Shown: one piece after another, positions 49,257-57,574 of the stretch
Position numbering within the stretch: the stretch's first letter is position 1
Layout: every line of letters starts with the position of its first letter
From: Sphingomonas oryzagri
Lineage (GTDB): Bacteria > Pseudomonadota > Alphaproteobacteria > Sphingomonadales > Sphingomonadaceae
DNA: 64,000 bases
Assembly: GCF_029906645.1 (NCBI RefSeq)
Contig: NZ_JARYGZ010000001.1
Coordinates: 496,001-560,000 of the forward strand
Reading direction: 5' to 3'
Notes under the pieces: generated by a model
What the model was told of the DNA's origin: nothing
Database searches by the model: none
What the model saw: only the letters and a program-made list of their open reading frames with translations
Translations under genes and position numbers: made by a program

Positions 49257-50300
49257 ATGCGCGAGCGCATGGCCGACGGCCGGATCGATCGCCCGCCGGT
49301 CCCACGCGATCGGCTGAGTCCGCCCGCCGCGATCGGCCGGCGCTTCCTGGTGTTCGTCGACACGGAGGAGGAGTTCGACTGGACGGCGCCGCGCAGCCGC
49401 GACGCCACCGCCACCACCGCGATCGCCGCTTTGCCCGAGGCGCATCGCAGGCTCGCCGGCTTCGGCATCTGCCCGACCTATCTGGTCGATTACCCGGTGG
49501 CTTCCGCACCCGGCGCGATCGAGGTGCTGCGGCCGCTGATGGAGGCCGGCGAGTGCGCGATCGGCTCGCAGCTCCATCCCTGGGTGAATCCGCCGTTCGA
49601 CGAGGTGCTGACGGTCGCCAACAGCTTTGTCGGCAACCTTCCCGAAGCGCAGGAGCGCGCCAAGCTGGAGGCGCTCACCCATCGGATCGCCGCCGCCTTC
49701 GGCAAGCGCCCGCAAGTCTATCGCGCCGGGCGCTACGGCATCGGCCCCAACAGCGCGAAGCTGCTGGAGGAAGCGGGCTACCGGCTGGACGTCTCGGTGC
49801 GTGCGCTGTTCGATTATTCGGATGAGGGCGGGCCGGATTTCACCCATCGCGACGCCATGCCCTGCTGGGCAGGCCCACAGCGCCTGCTGATGGAACTGCC
49901 GCTCACCGCCGCCTATACCGGTTTCGCACGACGCTTCGGCCACCATATCTATCCGGCGGCGGGCAGGGTGGCGCGGCTGCGCGGGCTGCTCGCACGGACG
50001 GGAGCGCTGGAGCGGATCGCACTGACGCCCGAGGGCACGCCTTTGCCCCAGGCGCTGCGGGCCATTCGCACATTGCTGGACGACGATGCGCGGCTGATCT
50101 CGATTTCCTTCCACTCGCCTTCGGTCGAGCCGGGCCATACGCCTTATGTGCGCGACGCCGCCGATCTGCGCGGCTTCTACGCCTGGTGGGACGGTGTGCT
50201 CGATCTGCTGGCGCGGGAAGGCGTGGAGCCGATCGGCGCCGACGCCCTGATCGCCGCCGCCTGGGCGGAGCGCGACGTCGGCTTGAAACTTGCCAGATGA
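49257..50300 (+). CDS. WalW-like polysaccharide deacetylase family protein
   Basis: A 347-residue protein. The NodB-type start FLVFVDTEEEFDWTAP has the metal-binding Asp, and SQLHPWVNPPFDEVL resembles the motif-2 His segment. The later segments YRAGRYGIGPNSAKLLEEAG and ISISFHSPSVEPGHTPYV fit the WalW class of deacetylases found with cell-wall polysaccharide genes. It has no signal peptide. It begins 3 bases after the kinase stop, suggesting one transcript. The substrate is unknown. Confidence 0.8.
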   Translation: MRERMADGRIDRPPVPRDRLSPPAAIGRRFLVFVDTEEEFDWTAPRSRDATATTAIAALPEAHRRLAGFGICPTYLVDYPVASAPGAIEVLRPLMEAGECAIGSQLHPWVNPPFDEVLTVANSFVGNLPEAQERAKLEALTHRIAAAFGKRPQVYRAGRYGIGPNSAKLLEEAGYRLDVSVRALFDYSDEGGPDFTHRDAMPCWAGPQRLLMELPLTAAYTGFARRFGHHIYPAAGRVARLRGLLARTGALERIALTPEGTPLPQALRAIRTLLDDDARLISISFHSPSVEPGHTPYVRDAADLRGFYAWWDGVLDLLAREGVEPIGADALIAAAWAERDVGLKLAR

Positions 50301-50330
50301 ACGATGTGCGGGCTATCGAGCGCGCGGGTG

Positions 50331-50406
50331 GGGCCTGTAGCTCAATGGTTAGAGCTGGCCGCTCATAACGGCTAGGTTGCGGGTTCGAGTCCTGCCGGGC
50401 CCACCA
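50331..50406 (+). tRNA. ileX: tRNA with CAT anticodon, probably tRNA-Ile2
   Basis: The 76 bases fold as a cloverleaf: acceptor GGGCCTG with CGGGCCC (one T-G pair), D arm GCTC-AATGGTTA-GAGC, anticodon stem GGCCG with loop CTCATAA and CGGCT, and T arm GCGGG-TTCGAGT-CCTGC, then ACCA with encoded CCA. The anticodon is CAT. Overall it resembles E. coli ileX, whose C34 is changed to lysidine to read AUA, more than initiator or elongator tRNA-Met; a Met identity cannot be ruled out. Confidence 0.85.
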
Positions 50407-50815
50407 TTGAAAAAATATCTAACAAAATCAATATGTTATATAAAAATATTCTGCTTTTGGATGTTCGTGCTGGAAAAATAAATTCGTAAAAATCAAGCTG
50501 TTATTCAAGGCCTTCGAATCGCCAAATTCGTCTTGGGGGCATCCATGTGGTCATTGATGGGGGCACCAACATTCTCCAGCATCTTGTCGGTCGAGCGCCA
50601 ATCACCGCCGTAACCGCGCCCTAGCGCTGAGCCCAAATCCAGCCTTTCGGTCATATCGCGTACAATAGGTGCGTTGACGTCGCGTCGTGGGACTTAGCGG
50701 TCATTCCGGTGGTTCCCACCAACGACGGCTTCCGCCAGGATAGGACATTGTCCGCTTGATGCACCGTCGGTCGAATGTGAGCGAGCCTTGGTCGTAAGGA
50801 GACCTGCGAGCGGGG
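50407..50815. other. AT-rich gene-free stretch 3' of the tRNA
   Basis: Bases 50407-50510 are strongly AT-rich (TTGAAAAAATATCTAAC, TATGTTATATAAAAATATTC), unlike any other part of the window. The rest is mixed. A minus-strand frame of 49 codons (50505-50654) is open but has no SD or known motif. No integrase was found, and no repeat of the tRNA 3' end was noticed. The DNA may be a remnant of an element that inserted at the tRNA. Confidence 0.6.
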
Positions 50816-52018
50816 TTAGGCCAGCCATAGAAGCGCGCGAACGAATGCCGGCACCGTATCCCGCGTCAATCCGGCAATGTTGATCCGGCCGGAAGATGGT
50901 AGGTATACGCGCTGTTCGTCCCGAAGTCGCGCGACCATCATCGGCGTCAACGGCAGGGTCGAGAACATGCCCTGCTGGTGCGCGATCGGTGCCAGATTTG
51001 CCTTAGCCTGCGCTAGCAGAGTGCGGATCTCGCGCATTCGGCAGGCCATGTCCGATAGTTCGGTGCGCCAATCGGCTGCGAGCGTCGCGTCTTCCAGTAT
51101 GATGCGGACGATCGCCGCGCCATGATCCGGCGGCATGGACCAGTTCGCTCGGGCGAGCGCGAGTAGATTGGACTGGACGATACCCGCCTGCCCAGTCGAC
51201 CGCGACAACGCGTAAAGCGCGCCAACTCGCTCGCGATAGAGGCCGAAATTCTTGTCGCAGCTATACGCGATGAATCCTTCTCCGACGATGTCGAGCGTTG
51301 CTCGAACGCCCGCGACATCCTCCTCCAAGCCGCGTCCGAGCCCCTGATAAGCAAGATCGATTAACGGCAGGACGCCGCGCGACGCCATGGCCCGAGCGAT
51401 GGCGATCCACTGGCTGTCGTCGAAATCGGCGCCAGTCGGGTTGTGGCAGCAGCCGTGGAGCAAAAGGACGTCGCCAGCATTTGCCGCTTCGATCGCGGCC
51501 ATCACCCGATCGAAGCGTAACCGCTGTGTCGTGACATCGAAATGCGGATATTCCTCGATGGCGAGATGCGCTGACGCCATGATCTGCGAGTGATTGGGCC
51601 AGGTCGGCGTGCCGAGCCAGACGCGCGCGCCGGGACGAGCACGAGCAATCAATTCGGCGGCGAGGCGCAGCGCGCCAGTCCCGCCCGGCGTCTGCAAGCC
51701 GCAAAGGCGCGCGCCGTAGGGCTGTAATCCGAAAATGACGGGCATCAATGCCTCGACGAAGCCGACATCCCCTTCGGCACCGAGATAAGCCTTGGTCAGT
51801 TGACCCTCGACGAGCCGCCGCTCGGATTCCTTGACAGCCCGAAGCACCGGGGTTCGTCCCTCGTTGTCGCGATAGACGCCGACTCCCAAGTCGATTTTGC
51901 CTGGCCGCGGGTCACTCCTGAATGCGCTGATCAGCCCGAGCAAAGTATCGGACGGCTGCTCCGTTAGGCCGTCGAACAGGCTGGTGTAACACTCGATGAG
52001 CGAGGGATTGCCGCCCAC
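50816..52018 (-). CDS. Aspartate/aromatic-amino-acid aminotransferase (AspC/TyrB family)
   Basis: A PLP enzyme that swaps an amino group between an amino acid and a 2-oxoacid. The 400-residue product has class I signatures: TPGGTGALRLAAE, LLHGCCHNPTGADFDD, the PLP-Lys in SCDKNFGLYRERVGAL and the carboxylate-binding Arg in SGRINIAGL. GTG at 52018 is the start; it lies two bases beyond the TonB receptor stop, so the two are coupled. Its base composition is lower in GC than the receptor. Whether it prefers aspartate or aromatic substrates is not clear. Confidence 0.92.
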   Translation of the reverse strand: MGGNPSLIECYTSLFDGLTEQPSDTLLGLISAFRSDPRPGKIDLGVGVYRDNEGRTPVLRAVKESERRLVEGQLTKAYLGAEGDVGFVEALMPVIFGLQPYGARLCGLQTPGGTGALRLAAELIARARPGARVWLGTPTWPNHSQIMASAHLAIEEYPHFDVTTQRLRFDRVMAAIEAANAGDVLLLHGCCHNPTGADFDDSQWIAIARAMASRGVLPLIDLAYQGLGRGLEEDVAGVRATLDIVGEGFIAYSCDKNFGLYRERVGALYALSRSTGQAGIVQSNLLALARANWSMPPDHGAAIVRIILEDATLAADWRTELSDMACRMREIRTLLAQAKANLAPIAHQQGMFSTLPLTPMMVARLRDEQRVYLPSSGRINIAGLTRDTVPAFVRALLWLA

Positions 52019-52020
52019 GG

Positions 52021-54279
52021 CTAGAAATCCTTGCGCAGGGAGACACTGATGATGCGCGGGCGGATCAGATAGTAATCGGCATAGCCATCGGTGCCCGTGC
52101 CGGTGGAGAAATAGCTGTAGGCGGCCGACGAGATGCCCTTCGATCCGAACAGGTTCTCGATGCCGATCGATCCGTCCCAGCCGTCGCGGGCGAGTTTCGC
52201 GCGGACGTCCACCGTGGTGTAGGACGGCAGCGTCAGGTCGCTGTCGATCTGGGCGCGGCGGCTGCCGGTGTAGCTCAGCGTGCCGGACAGCGTCATCGTC
52301 GTGTCGAACGGACCCGCCGTCTTGAACTCGGGCTGCAGGCTCGCCTGGATTTTCGGCGTGCCGGGCAGGCGGGTCCCGGACGGCACGGTGAAATTGCCCG
52401 AATAGTCGCCGGCCACGTCGGTGCCGAAATTGCGCGTGCTCTGGAAGGGCGCGTCGGTCTTGGCATCTGTGTACGTCGCGCCGGCTGAGACGGTGAAGCT
52501 CCGCACCGGATGCCATTGCGCGCTGACCTCGACGCCCTTCGACGTCGCCTTGGCGACGTTCGAGACGATCAGGAAGCCGTTCTGGTCGGCCGAGGTGATC
52601 TGGGGGCGCTTCCAGTCGATATAGAAGCCGGCGACGTCGAAATTCAGCGTGCGGGTGGGCTGGAGGCGGATGCCCGCCTCGTAATTCCACAGATTGTCGG
52701 ACTTGTAGGTCTTCGATCCGGGCGCGGTGTTGACGCCGCCGAAGCGATAGCCCTTCGCCGCGTCGGCATAGACGATGACGTGGCTGTCGAAGCGGTAGCG
52801 CGCCTGGAACTTGGGCGTGAAGCCGTTCTCGCTGTGCGAATAGCGGACGTCCTGCGCGCCGGCTTCCAGCGTCGCGACGCGCGTCTGGTGGAATTTGACG
52901 CTGGTATCGAAATAGCGGCCGCCTGCGCCCACTTCCAGCGCACCGAGATCGAGGTTCGCCTCGCCGAAGATGGCGCGTTCCTTCGCCTCGCCGTCGCGAT
53001 GGACGTTGAAGAAGCTGTCGCCATAGGTCGGGTCGTCGGCGCCGACGAGATAGACGTCCTGCGTCCGGTGGAAATTCACGTTCTGCCCGAACGCGCCGAT
53101 CAGCCAGTTGAACGCGGACTTGTCGGCCGAGGCCACGCGGAATTCCTGCGAGAAGCCGTTCGAGCTGCGCTGCTCGACGTTGCGGGCTTCCTTGACGTCG
53201 GGGAAGGGGCCGAAGCCGTAGATATCCTCCGACGGCACGTCGATGCCCACGGTCGCATCGGGCACCAGCAGGCGCGTCAGATCGCCGTCCAGGTTACGCA
53301 CCTTGCTCTGGTGGGCGGTGAGCGAGGTCAGCTTCACTGGGCCGAGGCGGTAGTTGATCTCCAGCTTCGCCATGCTGAAGTGCGAGGTGTAGGAGGAGGG
53401 GCGCGGGGAATCATAATAGCGCACGTCGGGTCCAACGGATGCAGACGTGTCGCCCTGGTGCGACTGCTGATAGATATAGAGCGCGTCGATCGTCAGGTCT
53501 TCGACCGGCTTGAACAGCAGGAGCGCGCGGCCGCCCTTCACGGTGCGGCCGTTCACGTTGGTCTTTCCGGTGCCGATATTGTCCTGATAGGCGGGATCGT
53601 CCTGATACTGGCCGACCACCCGCAGCGCGAGCTTGTCGGTGACCAGCGGCAGGTTGAACGCGCCGTAGACGGACGGCCGGGTGTTGCCGCCCTGCGCTGA
53701 ATCCAGCGTCGTCAGGAAGGAGCCGCCGATTTTGTCGAGATCGGGCTTCTTGAACGTGTAGTTGACCGCGCCGCCGAGCGAGCCCGAGCCGTAGAGCGCG
53801 CCCTGCGGCCCGCGCATCACCTTCACCGCATCGAGATCGAAGGCCGAGAGATCCGGCGTCGAGATATACTGGAAGGGATCGGTGAAGGGGACGTCCTCGA
53901 TATAGATGCCGGTCGGCAGCTGGCCGACGCTGGTATTGTCCGACGAGGTGTTGGTGCCGATGCCGCGGATGGTGAGCAAAGATCCGTCGGCCGATCCCTT
54001 GTTGAACTGGATGCCGGGTGTCAGCTTGAAGATGTCCTCGGCATCCTTGGCGCCGGCGGTCTGCAGCTGCTGCGACGACAGGACGTTCACCGTGCCCGCG
54101 ACGTTGCGCAGGTTCTGGAGCCGCTTGCCGACCACGACGATTTCCGGGGACGGCCCGCCGGCATCGGCGGCTGGGGCATCGCTCGCCTGCTGCTGCGCGT
54201 GGAGAGCGGACGGCATCGCCAAAGCAAGCGCCACCAGACTGATGTGGCAGGCCAGGCCCGGACGGGTCGAGACGCGCAT
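52021..54279 (-). CDS. TonB-dependent outer-membrane receptor
   Basis: A 752-residue receptor. It has a signal peptide (MRVSTRPGLACHISLVALAL), a plug domain with EIVVVGKR, the SADGSLLTIRGIGTN and VMRGPQGALYGSGSLGGAVN motifs, and a beta barrel ending in an aromatic residue (ISVSLRKDF). AAGGGG stands before the ATG. There is no N-terminal STN domain, so no FecR-type signalling. The linked aminotransferase and the divergent LysR cluster suggest it imports an amino-acid-like or peptide-like substrate rather than iron. Confidence 0.93.
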   Translation of the reverse strand: MRVSTRPGLACHISLVALALAMPSALHAQQQASDAPAADAGGPSPEIVVVGKRLQNLRNVAGTVNVLSSQQLQTAGAKDAEDIFKLTPGIQFNKGSADGSLLTIRGIGTNTSSDNTSVGQLPTGIYIEDVPFTDPFQYISTPDLSAFDLDAVKVMRGPQGALYGSGSLGGAVNYTFKKPDLDKIGGSFLTTLDSAQGGNTRPSVYGAFNLPLVTDKLALRVVGQYQDDPAYQDNIGTGKTNVNGRTVKGGRALLLFKPVEDLTIDALYIYQQSHQGDTSASVGPDVRYYDSPRPSSYTSHFSMAKLEINYRLGPVKLTSLTAHQSKVRNLDGDLTRLLVPDATVGIDVPSEDIYGFGPFPDVKEARNVEQRSSNGFSQEFRVASADKSAFNWLIGAFGQNVNFHRTQDVYLVGADDPTYGDSFFNVHRDGEAKERAIFGEANLDLGALEVGAGGRYFDTSVKFHQTRVATLEAGAQDVRYSHSENGFTPKFQARYRFDSHVIVYADAAKGYRFGGVNTAPGSKTYKSDNLWNYEAGIRLQPTRTLNFDVAGFYIDWKRPQITSADQNGFLIVSNVAKATSKGVEVSAQWHPVRSFTVSAGATYTDAKTDAPFQSTRNFGTDVAGDYSGNFTVPSGTRLPGTPKIQASLQPEFKTAGPFDTTMTLSGTLSYTGSRRAQIDSDLTLPSYTTVDVRAKLARDGWDGSIGIENLFGSKGISSAAYSYFSTGTGTDGYADYYLIRPRIISVSLRKDF

Positions 54280-54483
54280 GGTGAACCCCTTCTCTCTCGC
54301 GGCCGGGATATTCGCCCCGTTCCGCCCTTGGACGAGCCGCTAGCCGACGGGATGCCGGAACGCAGCCTTCTTCCTGCACGGACGCGCGTCTTCGGCTGCG
54401 GAAAAGTGGCTTTCGCCACGTTCCGGCCGCCGGATCTTCGCCGGCACGCGCCCTCTTGAAAGCCGATGCTATGTTATGGTGGT

Positions 54484-54496
54484 TTGGCCCGGCCAA
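54484..54496. promoter_or_regulatory. T-N11-A dyad, probable LysR operator
   Basis: TTGGCC-C-GGCCAA is a perfect dyad with T and A eleven bases apart, the classic LysR-box pattern. It lies about 40 bases before the lysR ATG in the 257-base space between the divergent TonB receptor and lysR. A related TTGGCCCGCCGGA is found at 55486-55498. Function is inferred. Confidence 0.65.
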
Positions 54497-54536
54497 TGCC
54501 GAGATTGGATCAAACGATAAGGGCGGAGCATAACCG

Positions 54537-55472
54537 ATGGAGCTGATGTGGCTCGAAGACTTCCTGGCGCTGGCGCGCGGGGAGAGCTTCTCCCGCGCCG
54601 CCGAGACGCGCGGCGTCACCCAGCCGGCGTTCAGCCGCCGCATCCGCGCGCTGGAGACGTGGCTGGGCGTGGTGCTGGTCGATCGCGACACGCACCGCAT
54701 CTCGCTGACGGCCGCGGGCAGCCGCTTCGTGGAGGTGGCCGACGCGACCTTGCGCACGCTGGAACATGGCCGGCGCGAAGTGCGCGAGATCGCCGGCGCC
54801 TCGCAATCCAGCCTGCGCATCACCGCGACGCACGCGCTGTCGCTCACCTTCTTCCCGAGCTGGGTGCGATCGATCGAAGCGCTGTCCGCACAGGAGGTCT
54901 CGATCCAGCTCACCGCCGATAATATGGCGGCGGCCGAGCAGACGATGCTGCAGGGCCGCGCGCAATTCCTGCTGTGCCACCATCATCCGGCGGCGGCGAC
55001 GGTGCTCGACCAGCGCAACTTCGCCTGCATCACGCTGGGCAGCGACCGGCTTGTACCGGTCAGCACCCGGACAGAGGGTGGGGAGGGGCCGCTCCATGCG
55101 CTCCCCGGCACGGAGAGCGCGCCGGTCTCCACCCTCGAATATGGCCCTGAATCGGGCATGGGGCGGATCGTCGCGGCGGCGCGGGCGGCGGGCGGGCCGG
55201 TCGCGCATCTGTCGTCCGTGTTTCGATCCCACGCGGTGCTGGTACTCACCGCCATGGCGCGCGAGGGCAAGGGCGTCGCCTGGTTGCCCGAGAGCCTCGT
55301 TGCGGAGGATATCGCCGCCGGCCGGCTCGTCCTGGCGGGGGACGATGCGTGGAGCGTGCCGATGGAGATCCGCCTCTACCGCCCGCGCGCGCGCCAGTCC
55401 CCGGCGGCGGAGGGCTTCTGGGCGCTCGCCTCGGCCGGGCCGAAGGGCAATATCGAAGAAGGCATCAATTGA
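54537..55472 (+). CDS. LysR family transcriptional regulator
   Basis: A 311-residue regulator with an N-terminal helix-turn-helix (WLEDFLALARGESFSRAAET, VTQPAFSRRIRALETWLGV) and a C-terminal effector-binding domain (SLRITATHALSLTFFPSW). The effector domain resembles those of the YjiE/HypT subgroup by layout only. It is divergent from the TonB receptor and is followed after 69 bases by leuC-like, so it probably controls both directions. The inducer is probably a metabolite of the locus. Confidence 0.92.
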   Translation: MELMWLEDFLALARGESFSRAAETRGVTQPAFSRRIRALETWLGVVLVDRDTHRISLTAAGSRFVEVADATLRTLEHGRREVREIAGASQSSLRITATHALSLTFFPSWVRSIEALSAQEVSIQLTADNMAAAEQTMLQGRAQFLLCHHHPAAATVLDQRNFACITLGSDRLVPVSTRTEGGEGPLHALPGTESAPVSTLEYGPESGMGRIVAAARAAGGPVAHLSSVFRSHAVLVLTAMAREGKGVAWLPESLVAEDIAAGRLVLAGDDAWSVPMEIRLYRPRARQSPAAEGFWALASAGPKGNIEEGIN

Positions 55473-55485
55473 TAGACAGCCGGCA

Positions 55486-55498
55486 TTGGCCCGCCGGA
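55486..55498 (+). promoter_or_regulatory. Second T-N11-A site upstream of leuC-like
   Basis: TTGGCCCGCCGGA keeps the left half (TTGGCCC) and the T-N11-A spacing of the dyad at 54484-54496 but loses the right half. It lies about 43 bases before the leuC-like ATG, a position fitting activation. This is a weak match taken alone. Confidence 0.4.
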
Positions 55499-55541
55499 GA
55501 GGAGCGCCGCTAAGCATCGGCCTCTTCCCGGCGAGGTTCCG

Positions 55542-56969
55542 ATGCCGTCTCCCCGTACGCTCTACGACAAGATCATCGACCGGCATCGGGTGATGCCGCT
55601 CAACGATATCGAGGGGCCGGGCGAGCAGTTGCTGCTCTATGTCGATCGCACGGTGCTCAACGAATATACCAGTCCGCAGGCGTTCAGCGGGCTGCGCGAG
55701 GCGGGGCGCACGGTGTGGCGGCCGGAGGGGGCGCTCGGCGTCGTCGATCACGTCAACTCGACCGCGCCCGACCGGACGGCCATCGCGCCCGACGCGGATG
55801 CGCAGCGCCAGATCGACTATTTCGCGCGCAACGGCCGGGATTTCGGGATCGAGATGTACGACGTGCTGCACCCCCGGCAGGGGGTCGAGCATGTCGTGCT
55901 GCCAGAGCTCGGCTGGGTGGTGCCCGGACTCGTCATCGCGGCAGGGGACAGCCACACCACCACCTACGGCGCGTTCGGCAGCGTCGGTTTCGGCATCGGC
56001 ACCTCGGACATCGAGCATCTACTGGCGACACAGACGCTGCCCTACACGCGCCTCAAGTCGATGCGCGTGACGATCGACGGCACGGTGGCGCCCGGCGTGA
56101 CCGCCAAGGACATGATCATGGCGGTGATCCGCGCGATCGGGGCGGCGGGCGCACACGGCCATGCGCTCGAACTGGCGGGCGATGCCGTCCGCGCGCTCGG
56201 CATCGAGGGGCGGATGACGATCTGCAACATGGCGGTGGAATGCGGCGCCCGCGTCGCGCTGATCGAGCCGGACGAGGCGGTGATCGACTATCTGTCTGGC
56301 CGTCCGAAGGCGCCGAAGGGCGAACTGCTTGAACAGGCCCGCCGCGTCTGGGCGGACCTGCGCAGCGATGACGGCGCGCGGTTCGACCGGGAGGTGCACA
56401 TCGATGCTGCGGACATCGCCCCGATGGTGACGTGGGGCACCAGCCCCGATCAGGCGCTGCCGATCGACGGCGCGATCCCCGATCCGGCCGCGCTCCCCGC
56501 TGCCGAGCGACAGGATGCCGAGCGCGCCATCGCCTATATGGGCCTCACGCCCGGCATGGCGCTGGAGGCGGTGACGATCGATCGCGCCTTCATCGGCTCC
56601 TGCACCAATGCACGCCTCACCGATCTGCGCGCCGCCGCCGAGATCCTGAAGGGCCGCAAGGTCGCGCCGGGCGTGCGCGCGATGATCTCGCCGGGCAGCA
56701 GCACCGTCCGCCGCGAGGCCGAGGCCGAGGGGCTGGACGCGATCTTCACGGCGGCCGGGTTTGAGTGGCGCCAGTCCGGCTGCTCGCTCTGCCTCGCGAT
56801 GAACGACGACGTGCTAGCGCCGGGCGAACGCTGCGCTTCCAGCACCAATCGCAACTTCGAAGGTCGGCAAGGCAGCGGCGGTCGCACCCACCTGATGAGC
56901 CCCGCCATGGTCGCCGCCGCCGCCGTATCCGGCCACCTCGCCGACGTGCGCCGGATGCCGCTGCCATGA
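55542..56969 (+). CDS. LeuC-like aconitase-family hydro-lyase, large subunit
   Basis: A 475-residue [4Fe-4S] hydro-lyase subunit of the isopropylmalate isomerase family. Cluster ligands Cys354 (GSCTNARL), Cys414 and Cys417 (SGCSLC) are present, as are GDSHTTTYGAFGSVGFGIGT and EGRMTICNMAVECGAR. It differs from biosynthetic LeuC at usually invariant places (DHVNST rather than DHNVPT), and no leuA or leuB is nearby, so it may act on another 2-hydroxyacid. GAGG precedes the ATG. Its stop overlaps the leuD-like start. Confidence 0.88.
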   Translation: MPSPRTLYDKIIDRHRVMPLNDIEGPGEQLLLYVDRTVLNEYTSPQAFSGLREAGRTVWRPEGALGVVDHVNSTAPDRTAIAPDADAQRQIDYFARNGRDFGIEMYDVLHPRQGVEHVVLPELGWVVPGLVIAAGDSHTTTYGAFGSVGFGIGTSDIEHLLATQTLPYTRLKSMRVTIDGTVAPGVTAKDMIMAVIRAIGAAGAHGHALELAGDAVRALGIEGRMTICNMAVECGARVALIEPDEAVIDYLSGRPKAPKGELLEQARRVWADLRSDDGARFDREVHIDAADIAPMVTWGTSPDQALPIDGAIPDPAALPAAERQDAERAIAYMGLTPGMALEAVTIDRAFIGSCTNARLTDLRAAAEILKGRKVAPGVRAMISPGSSTVRREAEAEGLDAIFTAAGFEWRQSGCSLCLAMNDDVLAPGERCASSTNRNFEGRQGSGGRTHLMSPAMVAAAAVSGHLADVRRMPLP

Positions 56970-57574
56970 CCAGTAAGGGCTTCTCCCGCCTCACCGCGAC
57001 GGCGGCCGTGATGCCGGCGGCGAACGTCGATACCGACGTGATCATGCCCAAGCAGTTCCTCAAGGGGATCGATCGCGCAGGCCTCGCGCGTGGACTGTTC
57101 CACGATCTGCGCTTCGACTCGGAAGGGCAACCCGATCCCGCCTTCCTGCTCAACCGGCCGGGATTCGAGGATTGCCGTATCCTCGTCGTCGGCCCCAATT
57201 TCGGCTGCGGATCGTCGCGCGAACACGCCGTGTGGGGGATGCTGCAATATGGCATCCGCGCGATCGTCGGCACCAGCTTCGCCGGCATCTTCGCGGACAA
57301 TGCCGCCAATAACGGCCTGCTGCTGATATCGCTCGACGAGGAAGCGCACGCGCGGCTTGCGGCGCACCTCGCGGCGCGACACACTGCGCTGACGATCGAT
57401 CTGGAGGCGGAGACTATCATGGTGGACGATCTCGTCCTGCCCTTCGCCATCGACCCCAGACGGCGGCGCGCGATCATGCTGGGGCTGGACAGGATCGGCG
57501 GGACGCTGGCTCATGCCGACGCCATCCGCGCCTTCCAGACGGACTATCTCGCCGCCGCACCCTGGCTTGCATGA
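56966..57574 (+). CDS. LeuD-like aconitase-family hydro-lyase, small subunit
   Basis: The swivelling partner of the large subunit, 202 residues. Family segments are NVDTDVIMPKQFLKGIDRAG, VVGPNFGCGSSREHAVWGML and IVGTSFAGIFADNAANNGLL. It overlaps the leuC-like stop (ATGA) and is in turn overlapped by the next hydrolase gene, so the three are translationally coupled. The pair should form a heterodimer in the cytoplasm. Confidence 0.9.
   Translation: MTSKGFSRLTATAAVMPAANVDTDVIMPKQFLKGIDRAGLARGLFHDLRFDSEGQPDPAFLLNRPGFEDCRILVVGPNFGCGSSREHAVWGMLQYGIRAIVGTSFAGIFADNAANNGLLLISLDEEAHARLAAHLAARHTALTIDLEAETIMVDDLVLPFAIDPRRRRAIMLGLDRIGGTLAHADAIRAFQTDYLAAAPWLA

Noticed and set aside
50505-50654. 49-codon minus-strand frame downstream of the tRNA
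   Set aside because: No SD, no recognised motif; chance opening in an AT-rich region is possible.
50816-52690. Fusion of the aminotransferase with an upstream 220-residue extension
   Set aside because: The extension is antisense-frame shadow of the TonB receptor; GTG 52018 is the natural start.
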